In this document: piece by piece, positions 1 to 8,358 of the stretch
How positions within the stretch are numbered: the stretch's first letter is position 1
How the letters are laid out: each line of letters opens with the position of its first letter
NCBI RefSeq assembly: GCF_004348825.1
Contig: NZ_SMJU01000002.1
Coordinates: 310,001-374,000, forward strand
Direction of reading: 5' to 3'
Length of the DNA stretch: 64,000 nt
Source: Arundinibacter roseus
GTDB lineage: Bacteria; Bacteroidota; Bacteroidia; Cytophagales; Spirosomataceae
Notes under the pieces: generated by a model
The model's database searches: none
Told to the model about the DNA's origin: nothing
What the model saw: the letters and a program-made list of their open reading frames with translations, nothing else
Position numbers and translations under genes: made by a program

Positions 1-251
1 TTGATCCTGAGAACTATATTTTATCCCGGGTCAGGCACGAGCTCAAAAAACTTATGCGATTGTATGGCAACATTGTTGGCGCAGATGTGTACCTGCAGCA
101 GGAAGGAATCGTAGGTCAGGAGCATAAAATGGCACGTATCCGCGTAGGCGTGCCGGGCAGAGATTTAATTGCTGAGGCGATTTCCAGCAATTGGCTAGAA
201 GCCATTTCGGAAGTAGGGGCTAAGCTTCGGAATCAGATTCAAAACCGGTAA
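1..251 (+). CDS. HPF/RaiA-like ribosome hibernation factor, C-terminal part
   Basis: The 5' end lies outside the window; the reading frame is open from base 3 and ends at TAA 249-251, leaving about 82 residues. The visible pattern (a helix ending RHELKKL, then ADVYLQQE, ARIRVGVPGRDLIAE and a final helix AISEVGAKLRNQIQ) matches the second half of the HPF/RaiA (S30AE) fold: a strand with 'advyl', a strand with 'vpGkdl.Ae', and the last helix 'AId...kLerQl'. Family members bind the 30S decoding region and silence ribosomes in stationary phase. The assignment rests on this pattern only. A terminator follows 77 bases downstream, so it ends its transcription unit. Confidence 0.55.
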   Translation, partial: DPENYILSRVRHELKKLMRLYGNIVGADVYLQQEGIVGQEHKMARIRVGVPGRDLIAEAISSNWLEAISEVGAKLRNQIQNR

Positions 252-327
252 TAGTCAAAAGAAATGAGTTTGACAGAACTAATTTCTTTGCAGGATTGAA
301 GATGCTTTTTGATTAAGGTGTGTCATT

Positions 328-360
328 ATGTCCGTATGTTTTTTAGCATACGGACATTTT
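328..360 (+). terminator. Rho-independent terminator after the HPF-like gene
   Basis: A perfect 11-bp stem (328-338 with 347-357, arm ATGTCCGTATG) has an 8-base loop and is followed by TTTTGTCGTTT. It separates the HPF-like gene from the Hsp20 gene. Confidence 0.75.
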
Positions 361-390
361 GTCGTTTATTGAATCGCAGAATTTTCTGGT

Positions 391-840
391 ATGGAGTTTT
401 TAAAAAATAGCCTTATCAATAAACATACACAGGCTATGAAACGTAAACTCAATATATCAGAAGAAATTCTCATTCAGGCCGACGTAATGAACACGATGTA
501 CGGAGGAATGAGCGAACCGCAATTGGATATTCAGAGTCATGAGGAAGGCTATGAAGTCAAGATAAAAACGCCCGGCATTGAAGCGGACGCCCTACAAATC
601 GAAATTTTACAGGATAAACTTATGGTTTATCACGTGTTGCCGGTTTTTTCAAAAGTAAGGGGCGAGAAAAGCGCCCATCAAACGGCTCGTTTTATCAGTC
701 GGATGGTTATTCCTTCGGACGTAGATCTTGAAAATATATCGGCCCGGTACGACGAAGAATCCCGGTGTTTGAAGGTAGTTTTCCCTTTTAATAACCTCCA
801 TCAGGATTTTCACCGCCGGGTGGACATTGAGCGCTTTTAA
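391..840 (+). CDS. Hsp20/alpha-crystallin-like small heat shock protein
   Basis: 149 residues, the usual small-Hsp size. From about residue 48 (QLDIQSHEEGYEVKIKTPGI) to the end, the alternating strand pattern fits the alpha-crystallin/CS fold: 'D..E..Y.v.i..PGi.ad.l.IeI...kL.V', then 'F.....iPsdVDlenIsA.yd....L.v.fP'. It therefore probably acts as an ATP-independent holdase. The match is divergent: the classic A-x-x-x-n-G-v-L motif reads ARYDEESRCLKVVFP, and the middle stretch VFSKVRGEKSAHQT is unusual. The start at 391 gives the longest frame; an internal ATG at 436 (residue 16) is also possible. It stands alone, with terminators on both sides. Confidence 0.7.
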   Translation: MEFLKNSLINKHTQAMKRKLNISEEILIQADVMNTMYGGMSEPQLDIQSHEEGYEVKIKTPGIEADALQIEILQDKLMVYHVLPVFSKVRGEKSAHQTARFISRMVIPSDVDLENISARYDEESRCLKVVFPFNNLHQDFHRRVDIERF

Positions 841-872
841 ACAGAATATAAGTAGTGTAGAATTTTATACAC

Positions 873-905
873 AGAAAAAGCTACCCGTTTGAGGTAGCTT
901 TTTCT
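873..905. terminator. Bidirectional terminator between hsp20 and metG
   Basis: A 13-bp inverted repeat (873-885 and 893-905; arm AGAAAAAGCTACC) encloses a 7-base loop. It has A-rich and T-rich flanks, so it can terminate both convergent genes. Confidence 0.8.
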
Positions 906-925
906 GTATTAGATTATTCCATATT

Positions 926-2998
926 TCAGGAAACCGTTCCGCCGTCCCAAATTTGTTTGCCGGGTTGTACAAAAGTCAGACTTCCGTCCCGATCCTCGGC
1001 CATCAAAATCATCCCTTTTGACTCCATGCCCATCATTTTGCGGGGAGCGAGATTTGCGAGGTAAAGTACCTGACGCCCAACAACTTCTTCGGGTTTAAAA
1101 TGTTCCGCAATTCCGCTTAGAACGGTGCGTTCTTCCGAGCCTATCGTCAACTTTATTTTTAGCAATTTTTTACTTTTGGGTACTGTTTCGGCTTCCAGAA
1201 CGGTCGCTACCCGAATGTCCATTTTTGAAAAATCATCAAACTGAATTTCTGGTTTCAGGTCAGGAATCACCTTACTTGCCAGTTCGTTTTGGCGCTTGGC
1301 CTCGTGGAGTTTATCAATTTGTTTCTGAATCACGTCATCCTCCATTTTTTCAAACAATAGACTCGACTCGCCCAAAACATGCCCGGCCGAGAGCAGATCA
1401 GGCGTTCCGGCCTGTTCCCATCGGGCCGTTTGCGCACCTAGTTGCATGTTGATTTTGGCGGCAGTAAATGGCATGAACGGCTCCATCACAATTGCGAGCG
1501 AGGCCGTAATTTGCAGCGCAATGTTCATGATCGTATCCACACGGCGATTGGTTGTACCGTCGGTGTCGGTTTTGATGGCGTGCCAGGGCTGCGTGTCGGC
1601 CAGGTATTTGTTTCCCAATCGCGCCAAATCCATCGTGAGCGCCAGCCCTTCTCTAAATTTATAGGTTTCAATTGCCTCACCGATTTTTGCCGGGAAAGCG
1701 GCCAATTCACGAAGAACAACCTGATCTATTTCCTGCAAATCGCTGAGTGCGGGTACTTTTCCGTCACAGAATTTTTGGGTCAGGATCATCGCCCGATTGA
1801 CAAAATTTCCAAATACCCCTACGAGTTCGCTATTGTTGCGGGTCTGAAAATCTTTCCACGTAAACTCGCTGTCCTTGGTTTCGGGCGCATTAGCCGTCAG
1901 GGCGTAGCGCAGCACATCCTGTTTTCCCGGAAACTCGGCAAGGTACTCATGCAGCCACACGGCCCAGTTGCGGGAGGTCGAAATCTTGTCGCCTTCCAGG
2001 TTCATAAACTCATTGGCCGGCACCTGATCGGGCAAAATATAGCTGCCCTCTGCCATGAGCGTAGCCGGAAAAATAATGCAGTGAAACACGATATTATCTT
2101 TCCCGATAAAATGCACGAGCTTGGTGTCTTCCTGTTTCCACCACTTTTCCCAGCCGTCATCCTTGCCTGTTTGTTGCATCAGCCAATCCTTTGTAGCAGA
2201 AATGTAGCCGATCGGCGCTTCAAACCATACGTAAAGTACTTTTCCGTCGGTGTCGGGCAAAGGTACGGCAATGCCCCAGTCGAGGTCGCGGGTCATGGCG
2301 CGGGGTTTCAGGCCTTCTTTCAACCACGAATTGCACTGCCCCAACACATTTGTTTTCCAGTCGGGATGCTGATCGAGATAGGCCTGAATGTCAGGCTGCA
2401 TGCGGTCCAAAGGCAAAAACCAGTTGGTCGTGGCCTTCATGACGGGCTTCGCTCCTGAGAGCATCGAACGCGGATCTTTCAGTTCGGTGGGGCTGAGGGT
2501 AGATCCGCAACGCTCGCACTGATCGCCATAGGCATTGGGATTTTCACACACCGGACAGGTGCCCACAATGTAGCGGTCGGCCAGAAATTGCTGTGCAGTT
2601 TCGTCGTAGTATTGCTCCGTTGTTTCTTCCAGAAATGCCCCTTTTTCGTATAGCGTTTTAAAAATTTCCTGCGAAGTCTCATGATGCACCGGCTTGCTGG
2701 TTCGTGAGTATACGTCAAAGGAAATTCCTAATTCTTCAAAAGCGTCTGCAATTTGAGTATAATACGTATCTACCACTTCCTGCGGCGTAACGCCTTCTTT
2801 TTTTGCCCGAATCGTGATCGGTACGCCGTGTTCGTCGGTGCCGCTGATGAAGGCAACCTCAGCGCCGCGGGAGCGAAGGTAACGCACGTAAATATCTGCC
2901 GGAATGTAACAGCCCGCCAAATGACCAATATGAATCGGACCATTGGCATAAATGAGCGCTGCCGTTACGGTATAGCGTTGGGGGTTTTTTAGAGACAT
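926..2998 (-). CDS. metG: Methionyl-tRNA synthetase
   Basis: Class Ia aminoacyl-tRNA synthetase that charges tRNA-Met. I start it at ATG 2998 ([20 protein letters not shown]), not at the longest frame (3085), because family homology begins there; this gives 690 residues, the normal length of the long dimeric form. Visible features: the HIGH motif at residues 23-26, a zinc knuckle with CPVC (~147-150) and CERC (~160-163), the KMSKS loop as KISTS (~337-341), and a C-terminal Trbp111/EMAP-II tRNA-binding domain from about residue 585 ([15 protein letters not shown]). It is a single-gene unit, divergent from the membrane protein/HTH cassette. A TetR-like palindrome lies about 95 bases upstream. 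Confidence 0.97.
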   Translation of the reverse strand: MSLKNPQRYTVTAALIYANGPIHIGHLAGCYIPADIYVRYLRSRGAEVAFISGTDEHGVPITIRAKKEGVTPQEVVDTYYTQIADAFEELGISFDVYSRTSKPVHHETSQEIFKTLYEKGAFLEETTEQYYDETAQQFLADRYIVGTCPVCENPNAYGDQCERCGSTLSPTELKDPRSMLSGAKPVMKATTNWFLPLDRMQPDIQAYLDQHPDWKTNVLGQCNSWLKEGLKPRAMTRDLDWGIAVPLPDTDGKVLYVWFEAPIGYISATKDWLMQQTGKDDGWEKWWKQEDTKLVHFIGKDNIVFHCIIFPATLMAEGSYILPDQVPANEFMNLEGDKISTSRNWAVWLHEYLAEFPGKQDVLRYALTANAPETKDSEFTWKDFQTRNNSELVGVFGNFVNRAMILTQKFCDGKVPALSDLQEIDQVVLRELAAFPAKIGEAIETYKFREGLALTMDLARLGNKYLADTQPWHAIKTDTDGTTNRRVDTIMNIALQITASLAIVMEPFMPFTAAKINMQLGAQTARWEQAGTPDLLSAGHVLGESSLLFEKMEDDVIQKQIDKLHEAKRQNELASKVIPDLKPEIQFDDFSKMDIRVATVLEAETVPKSKKLLKIKLTIGSEERTVLSGIAEHFKPEEVVGRQVLYLANLAPRKMMGMESKGMILMAEDRDGSLTFVQPGKQIWDGGTVS

Positions 2999-3091
2999 AT
3001 AATTTTTGGCGTTCAGCCTTTGGGTATCAGCTTTTTGCGGGTAGTTGTATGAAAATGTAAAGCAAATTTCCTGCAAAAATAACAAATCTGA

Positions 3092-3107
3092 ATGACCAAC
3101 CAGTCAT
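3092..3107. promoter_or_regulatory. Palindrome ATGAC-N6-GTCAT upstream of metG
   Basis: A perfect 5-bp dyad, ATGAC (3092-3096) and GTCAT (3103-3107), with a 6-base centre. It overlaps a second dyad, GACCAAC (3094-3100) with GTTGGTC (3116-3122). The layout resembles operators of TetR-family repressors, but no TetR gene is in the window. It lies in the intergenic region shared by metG and the divergent cassette starting at 3292. Confidence 0.35.
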
Positions 3108-3199
3108 ATTCAAAAGTTGGTCCTGTATCATCAGCACTTTTGGTGAAAGTATTTCTACCTATAAAGTCATATTCTCCAAATTCGTTAATCTGCCAGTTT

Positions 3200-3264
3200 T
3201 GTAAAATATCTTTGTCTTTTTGTAAAAAATACTTGACACTGATGTAAAATAAACTTTACATTTG
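3200..3264 (+). promoter_or_regulatory. Promoter and repeated TGTAAA operator of the membrane protein/HTH cassette
   Basis: TACATTTG at 3257-3264 fits the Bacteroidota -7 element TAnnTTTG, with CTTG at 3232-3235 about 21 bases upstream as a weak -33 element. Overlapping the -7 element is a perfect dyad, TGTAAA (3243-3248)-N6-TTTACA (3255-3260). Two more TGTAAA copies start at 3200 and 3221, so the three copies are about 21-22 bases apart, roughly two helical turns. This looks like a multi-site operator, plausibly for the HTH protein encoded second in the cassette. Confidence 0.5.
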
Positions 3265-3291
3265 GAGAAATAAACTTTTAATCTATTAGCC

Positions 3292-3846
3292 ATGAAAACA
3301 AAAAATCTTTTACCAAATCGCTGGAAACCGATCGGTTGGGCGCTGTTACTTATTTTTATTCCGTTGGGATGTTGGTTCATGGTAGCCGAAGAAGACTTTC
3401 CATGGAAAGTTGAGGTGAGAATTCCGTGGCCAATTGTTGAAGCCGAGAAGGAAGTTTTTTCTGGAAATATTAGCGATGGCGGAACGAATTTCGAAGGTAA
3501 CATCAGCGTGAGCAACGAACCAACCGGAACCATGACGTTGCAATTAATTGATGAAATTCTTTCGATCTTCCTACTAGCCGGGTTTCTGATTACAGGATTT
3601 GCCCGAGTTAAAAATGAAGACGAACGAATTGCACACATGCGGCTGGAATCCTTGCAGTGGGCGATGTACGGAAATACCTTAATTTTGGTACTTTGTATAG
3701 TTTTTGTGCATGGTTTTACCTTTCTTAACATCATGATTTACAATATGTTCACGCCGTTATTGATCTTTGTATTACGATTTCACTGGCTTCTTTGGCAGGA
3801 ATCCCGCGAACTAAAACGGCAGGAAGGGAAGGAGGTTGCCCTATGA
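3292..3846 (+). CDS. Unknown multi-pass membrane protein of an HTH cassette
   Basis: 184 residues; I recognise no named family. Hydrophobic segments are visible at about residues 14-31, 85-103, 121-141 and 145-165. Between the first and second lies a soluble stretch of about 50 residues rich in E, G and N, and the C-terminus is charged (RELKRQEGKEVAL). The stop overlaps the start of the downstream HTH gene (ATGA at 3843-3846), so the two are translationally coupled. Small membrane proteins paired with short Cro/CI-type regulators are common, but their function is mostly unknown. The gene is preceded by the TGTAAA operator array. Confidence 0.75.
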   Translation: MKTKNLLPNRWKPIGWALLLIFIPLGCWFMVAEEDFPWKVEVRIPWPIVEAEKEVFSGNISDGGTNFEGNISVSNEPTGTMTLQLIDEILSIFLLAGFLITGFARVKNEDERIAHMRLESLQWAMYGNTLILVLCIVFVHGFTFLNIMIYNMFTPLLIFVLRFHWLLWQESRELKRQEGKEVAL

Positions 3847-4043
3847 AAAACAACATAAAAATTCAGCGGGCGATGCACAACATGACTCAGGCCGAACTGG
3901 CCGAAAAAGTTCAGGTATCACGGCAGACGATTAATGCCATTGAAGCTGAAAAGTACTCGCCTTCCCTGGTTTTGGGGTTAAAAATCGCCCGGGTTTTTTC
4001 CAAAGCCGTGGATGAAATTTTTGAGCTGGAAGAAGGCGAATAG
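3843..4043 (+). CDS. Short Cro/CI (XRE) family HTH regulator
   Basis: 66 residues, almost nothing but an HTH_3 domain: MTQAELAEKVQVSRQTINAI is a textbook helix-turn-helix, followed by EAEKYSPSLVLGLKIARVF. I use ATG 3843, which overlaps the upstream stop, rather than an in-frame start at 3792 inside the previous gene. Proteins of this length bind DNA as dimers. The operator array upstream of the cassette is the obvious candidate target, so autoregulation is likely but inferred. The acidic tail (ELEEGE) is typical of the short YozG-like group. Confidence 0.9.
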   Translation: MKNNIKIQRAMHNMTQAELAEKVQVSRQTINAIEAEKYSPSLVLGLKIARVFSKAVDEIFELEEGE

Positions 4044-4052
4044 CCAGGAACA

Positions 4053-5315
4053 TCAGACCGGTTTTTCGCCCCATTCGAGGTTGTCTTCTATAATATCTTC
4101 TGTTTCCTGAATATTTTCAAAAGCGTAGTGCATTTTGGCCCGGTCAAATTCATTTTCATTGTTGGCAATCCAGATGGTTGCCACGCCATTGCCGATGAAA
4201 TTGGTGATCGCGCGCGCTTCTGACATAAATCGATCTACCCCAAGCAACAGCGCCAAACCTTCCACTGGAATAACTTTAATGGCCGAAAGCGTAGACGCCA
4301 GCACTACAAAGCCGCTTCCCGTTACGCCGGCTGCTCCTTTGGAGGTAATCATCAGGATGCCAATAATCGTAAACATCTGCGCAATCGTTAGCTCCACGCC
4401 ATAGACCTGCGCCAGAAAAATAGTGGCCATAGAGAGGTAAATGGTGGTGCCGTCGAGGTTGAACGAATAGCCCGCCGGTACTACCAAACCTACCACCGGT
4501 TTGGAGCAGCCCATGCGTTCAAGTTTTTCCATCAGAGAAGGCAAACCGGCTTCGGACGACGAGGTGCCAAGCACAATCAGAAGCTCTTCCCGGATATAGT
4601 TCAGATATTTGAGCAGGCTGATTTTGTAGTAGCGGAGAACCAGATATAAGATGACAAAAATGAACAAAGCCATGGTGACGTATACCGATAGCATCAATTT
4701 GCCCAAAGGCAGCAAAGTTTTGATTCCGTACTTGCCAATGGTAAACGCCATGCCGCCAAATGCTCCGATGGGCGCAAAAAGCATGACAAAATGTAACGCC
4801 TTAAATACATAACCCGACAGCAGTGTCAGGACTGAAACTATCCGTTGACGGCCAGTATATTTGCTCAAAAAAATACCAAAGGCAATGGAAAACAGCAGCA
4901 CCTGAATGGTGAAATTGTCTTTCAGAAACTGCCACCAACTAAATCCTTTTTCGGCACTTTCCTGGAATTTAGAAACGTCACCACCTCCCAGGCCGCTCGT
5001 AACAACACCGTCGCCGGGACGGATAAAATGCGCAACCACGAGTCCAATCACGAGCGCAAAAGTGGTGATTACTTCAAAGTAAATCAAGGCTTTACCACCT
5101 ACTTTACCCACTTTCTTCAAGTCGCCCATACCGCTGATACCCAGGGAGATCGTTAGAAAAATAATGGGACTGATGAAAAGCTTCACAATGTCAATAAATC
5201 CTTTTCCAAGCGGCTGCATTTGTTGGCCCGTTTCGGGCATAAAATGCCCAAGCAAAGCTCCGGCCGTGATGGCGGTAAGCACCCAAAAGGTGAGGTTTGT
5301 GAAAATTTTTTTCAT
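4053..5315 (-). CDS. Dicarboxylate/amino acid:cation symporter (DAACS, DctA/GltP type)
   Basis: 420 residues with about eight hydrophobic segments and the two re-entrant hairpins of this family. The first hairpin carries the serine-rich motif TSSSEAGLPSLMEKLERMG; the region PAGYSFNLDGTTIY contains the NxDGT substrate and cation-binding motif. Family members couple uptake of C4-dicarboxylates, glutamate or aspartate to sodium or protons across the inner membrane. TSSSE followed by a hydrophobic residue and LP favours the C4-dicarboxylate branch, but the substrate cannot be fixed. It converges on the HTH cassette with a 9-base gap and is otherwise monocistronic. Confidence 0.92.
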   Translation of the reverse strand: MKKIFTNLTFWVLTAITAGALLGHFMPETGQQMQPLGKGFIDIVKLFISPIIFLTISLGISGMGDLKKVGKVGGKALIYFEVITTFALVIGLVVAHFIRPGDGVVTSGLGGGDVSKFQESAEKGFSWWQFLKDNFTIQVLLFSIAFGIFLSKYTGRQRIVSVLTLLSGYVFKALHFVMLFAPIGAFGGMAFTIGKYGIKTLLPLGKLMLSVYVTMALFIFVILYLVLRYYKISLLKYLNYIREELLIVLGTSSSEAGLPSLMEKLERMGCSKPVVGLVVPAGYSFNLDGTTIYLSMATIFLAQVYGVELTIAQMFTIIGILMITSKGAAGVTGSGFVVLASTLSAIKVIPVEGLALLLGVDRFMSEARAITNFIGNGVATIWIANNENEFDRAKMHYAFENIQETEDIIEDNLEWGEKPV

Positions 5316-5478
5316 CAGTAGAAGTCTTCAATAAATAGTAGGGGGTAGGAAAATATAAAGCAACCGGTATTAGACCTATTTCAAAGAAAGGAAGAAACCG
5401 CTTCAATTCAAAAGCCAACCGCTATTTTTACGCAGCTAAATTCCCGAACTTTGCCAACACCAACTGGGTTTTACTTCT

Positions 5479-6480
5479 ATGCATGTATTAATTACCGGAG
5501 CCACAGGGTTGGTCGGCAGTGCCACGGTCAGGCGTTTTTTGGCTGCTCAGCATCAGGTATCGGTGCTTCATCGGTCTGCCTCAGATCGGTCGCTGTTACG
5601 GTCTGTGGAAAGCCAAATTCAGTGGATCGAAGGGGATATTCTGGATCTGCTATCTCTTCAAAAAGCATTGGTCGGTATTGATGCCGTGGTTCATTCGGCG
5701 GCCGTGGTATCTTTTGTTCCCAAAGATAACCCCCTGATGTTCAAGGTAAATGTGGAAGGTACAGCCAATGTTGTCAATGCCTGTCTGTATATGGGCGTTG
5801 CAAGACTATGCCACGTCAGCAGTGTAGCCGCATTGGGTCGACCGCCCGCTGGACGCGAGACGACCGGCCATGAAAAAATCAGGATTGACGAAACTCAGCG
5901 TTGGGAAGATTCTCCCAACAATTCGGCTTACGCAAAATCCAAATACCTGGCCGAGCTGGAAGTTTGGCGGGGTATTGCCGAGGGCCTTACGGCGGTAATC
6001 GTGAACCCGTCACTGATTTTGGGTGAAGGTGACTGGACCAAAAGCAGCACGCAGCTTTTCAAATATATTTATGACGAAAAGCCCTTTTATACCGAAGGAA
6101 CCGTCAATTTCGTTGATGTACAGGATATAGCCGAATGTATATTTCAGTTAATTAATTCAGATATTCATTCCGAACGCTTTATTCTCAGTGCCGGAACGGC
6201 CTCCTATAAGCAGCTTTTTGACGCAATTGCGCGTTCGCTCAACAAACCTTCGCCCCGCTATTTGGTAGGTAAAAATCTGGCGGCGGTAATCTGGCGAATT
6301 GAAGCTGCCCGCTCATGGCTCACCGGAAGTCGTCCGTTGATTACCAAAGATACTGCCCGCTCGGCGGTACATCATTTTGAATTTGATCCCACAAAAATTA
6401 AACGAACGTTACAAACTGATTTTCAAACGCTCGATCAAACGGTTTCGCGAATTGGCAAAAGTTTTTTGAAACAGGTTTGA
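5479..6480 (+). CDS. NAD-dependent epimerase/dehydratase family protein (extended SDR)
   Basis: 333 residues. The N-terminal Rossmann motif GATGLVG is at residues 7-13, an acidic turn (EGDILDL) follows the second helix, the candidate catalytic serine is in HVSSVAALG (~114-115), and the YxxxK pair is Y151/K155 (YAKSKYLAE). It resembles extended SDRs such as dihydroflavonol-4-reductase-like or 3-beta-HSD-like enzymes, which reduce or epimerise nucleotide sugars, sterols or other carbonyls. The substrate is unknown. The gene stands between the symporter (divergent) and a TPR gene 87 bases downstream on the same strand. Confidence 0.88.
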   Translation: MHVLITGATGLVGSATVRRFLAAQHQVSVLHRSASDRSLLRSVESQIQWIEGDILDLLSLQKALVGIDAVVHSAAVVSFVPKDNPLMFKVNVEGTANVVNACLYMGVARLCHVSSVAALGRPPAGRETTGHEKIRIDETQRWEDSPNNSAYAKSKYLAELEVWRGIAEGLTAVIVNPSLILGEGDWTKSSTQLFKYIYDEKPFYTEGTVNFVDVQDIAECIFQLINSDIHSERFILSAGTASYKQLFDAIARSLNKPSPRYLVGKNLAAVIWRIEAARSWLTGSRPLITKDTARSAVHHFEFDPTKIKRTLQTDFQTLDQTVSRIGKSFLKQV

Positions 6481-6524
6481 AAAACGCATAAGTATTATTA
6501 CTAACTTTCTACAATCGTACGGAT

Positions 6525-6542
6525 TGATACGTTTTGGTATCA
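6525..6542 (+). promoter_or_regulatory. Inverted repeat TGATAC-N6-GTATCA before the TPR gene
   Basis: A perfect 6-bp dyad (6525-6530 and 6537-6542) lies 25 bases upstream of the TPR start codon. It could be an operator or a small 5' UTR hairpin. No regulator is identified. Confidence 0.3.
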
Positions 6543-6567
6543 GCTACATTAATCCTCGTCAGTAAGC

Positions 6568-7974
6568 ATGGAACAAGAGTTTGATGAGAGAAAAAATTAT
6601 ATGAAAGAAACTTTACGGCGGTTTGAGCGCATGCTGAAAACCGACGAAAAGGAATTTTTTGACCTCGATACCTACGAGCAGGTGGCGGAACATTACCTGG
6701 ATCAGGGCGATTGGGAAAAAGCGATCAAAGCGTGTGACCTTGGACTGGAAAATTATCCCTATTCCCTGGAACTGATGCTCAGCAAAGCGCAGCTTCTGGC
6801 CAATCGGACACAATTTGAATACGCCCTTGACCTGCTCGAAAAAGCCGGACTTTTTCACCCCGGCGATAGCGAGGTACTGTACATGCAGGGGGCAATTTAC
6901 AACCTTATGGGCGAATACGAACTTGCTGTGAGTATTCTGGAAGGTATCCTGGAAACAGCCGAGGAGAAAGATGACATTTACTATCAGATTGGCCAAACCT
7001 ATCAAAATTGGGGAAAGTATGACAAGGCCATCGAAAATTATAAAAAATCTATTGCCGGAAATCTGAATAACGAGCATGCGCTCTACGAGTTGGCCCACTG
7101 CCTCGACCTGCTCGGGCAGCTCGAAAGCCACCTCGATTTTTACCACGAACTTGTCGATCGGGATCCGTTTTCGCATCATGCGTGGTACAACCTCGGCATT
7201 GCATTCAGCAAGCTTGACCAATTTGACGAAGCCATAAAGGCCTACGAATACGCTACGCTGGTAAAAGAAGATTTTGCTTCTGCTTTTTTTAATCTTGGAA
7301 ATTCATACATGAATATCGAAGCCTATGAAAAAGCCAAAAGTAACTACCTTCGTGCCATTGAGCTGGAAGGTCCGCAGCCCGAAACTTGTTGTTGTTTGGG
7401 TGCATCCTATGAAAAATTGGGGCAGTTTGAAACGGCAATTGGGTACTATCATCAGGCTGTCAAAATTGATAATCAGTGGGACGATGGATGGTATGGTTTG
7501 GGGGTGTGCATGAGCGAGCTTCATCGTTGGCACGAATCAGTCGGGTTTTTGAGAAAAGCTATTCAAATCACGGAGCTGAATCCTGATTATTGGCTGGCGC
7601 TGGCCGAATCAGAGTATCGGTTAGGAAACATAATTTCTTCGTTTGAGGCTTTTGAAAAATCAGCTGAAATCGAACCCGCCAACCCGGATGTATGGTTAAA
7701 ATGGTCGTTGGTGCTTTTTGATCAGGGGAATTACGCCCGTGCCTGCGATTTGTTGCAGGCGGCCGTCGATGAGTTGCCGCAAGAGGCAGATTTGTACTAT
7801 CGGCTGTGTGTGTACCTTATTCATGCCGGTGAATACCGCGAAGCTCTGCTGAATCTGGAAATCGCCCTGACGCTCGACTATGATGCTCATATTCAGCTTT
7901 TTGAATTTTTTCCGGATCTGGAAAAGCAAAAAGCGCTCTACCGAATAATTGAACAATATCGGCAAAAATCATAA
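6568..7974 (+). CDS. Tetratricopeptide repeat protein
   Basis: 468 residues built almost entirely of 34-residue TPR units, about ten to eleven of them. The pattern (W/Y)..LG......(Y/F)..A...Y..A/...P recurs, for example YNLGIAFSKLDQFDEAIKAY and FNLGNSYMNIEAYEKAKSNY. There is no signal peptide and no transmembrane segment, so it is a cytoplasmic scaffold. The N-terminal 25 residues are charged and may be coiled. The partner cannot be told from sequence. The gene ends at a strong terminator (8013-8046). Confidence 0.92.
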   Translation: MEQEFDERKNYMKETLRRFERMLKTDEKEFFDLDTYEQVAEHYLDQGDWEKAIKACDLGLENYPYSLELMLSKAQLLANRTQFEYALDLLEKAGLFHPGDSEVLYMQGAIYNLMGEYELAVSILEGILETAEEKDDIYYQIGQTYQNWGKYDKAIENYKKSIAGNLNNEHALYELAHCLDLLGQLESHLDFYHELVDRDPFSHHAWYNLGIAFSKLDQFDEAIKAYEYATLVKEDFASAFFNLGNSYMNIEAYEKAKSNYLRAIELEGPQPETCCCLGASYEKLGQFETAIGYYHQAVKIDNQWDDGWYGLGVCMSELHRWHESVGFLRKAIQITELNPDYWLALAESEYRLGNIISSFEAFEKSAEIEPANPDVWLKWSLVLFDQGNYARACDLLQAAVDELPQEADLYYRLCVYLIHAGEYREALLNLEIALTLDYDAHIQLFEFFPDLEKQKALYRIIEQYRQKS

Positions 7975-8012
7975 ACTCGTGCTTTGTATTGGCACGTTCA
8001 GGTCTTAAAAGT

Positions 8013-8046
8013 AACAGGCAGCTCCTTCGGAGCTGTTTGTTTTTTG
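8013..8046 (+). terminator. Terminator after the TPR gene
   Basis: The core stem CAGCTCC/GGAGCTG has a TTC loop and is extended by AACAGG/TTTGTT pairs, followed by a T tract. It marks the right edge of the moderate-GC block before the AT-rich island. Confidence 0.85.
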
Positions 8047-8254
8047 GGGGGAGGGTTATTGTATTGAATACAGTGCTCCTGAAATATTGCCAAATCGACT
8101 CTCCTAATGCTAATGGTTGCAGAATGTTTTTTTAATATATTTAAGAAAAAAATGAACAAGTAGTTGAATAGATTTCCCCAAAAACGAAAAATTATATTTA
8201 GTATTTATTGATACGTGAGTAGATTTGTAAAGAAAGTATAAAGTTCAGGAAATT
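8047..8254. other. AT-rich intergenic spacer left of the R-M island
   Basis: No gene and no convincing signal. Composition becomes clearly AT-rich from about 8090. The only local structure is the small palindrome TGTATTGAATACA. I found no direct repeat here matching sequence right of the methyltransferase gene. Confidence 0.5.
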
Positions 8255-8316
8255 TGTCAGGCTGAGCGAAGTCGAAGCCAGTCTGCCGGTCGGCCTCGAC
8301 TTCGCTCAGCCTGACA
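8255..8316. repeat. REP-like 25-bp inverted repeat
   Basis: Arms 8255-8279 and 8292-8316 are reverse complements with one mismatch, around a 12-base loop. The arm core (GGCTGAGCGAAGTCGA) is GC-rich in an AT-rich surrounding. Similar extragenic palindromes occur in many Bacteroidota genomes (from memory). It lies 42 bases before the endonuclease gene and is the only copy I see in the window. It could be a REP/MITE-type element or a structured mRNA leader. Confidence 0.75.
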
Positions 8317-8358
8317 TTCAAAATTATTTACATTTCAATTCACTCATCAATAAACAAA

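Noticed and set aside
1442-2458. 338-codon open frame on the plus strand
   Set aside because: It runs opposite to metG, which has clear catalytic motifs over the whole stretch. The frame is a shadow.
3159-3734. 191-codon minus-strand frame
   Set aside because: It lies opposite the membrane protein gene, which overlaps the HTH gene by ATGA and has a promoter. No protein family features in the minus frame.
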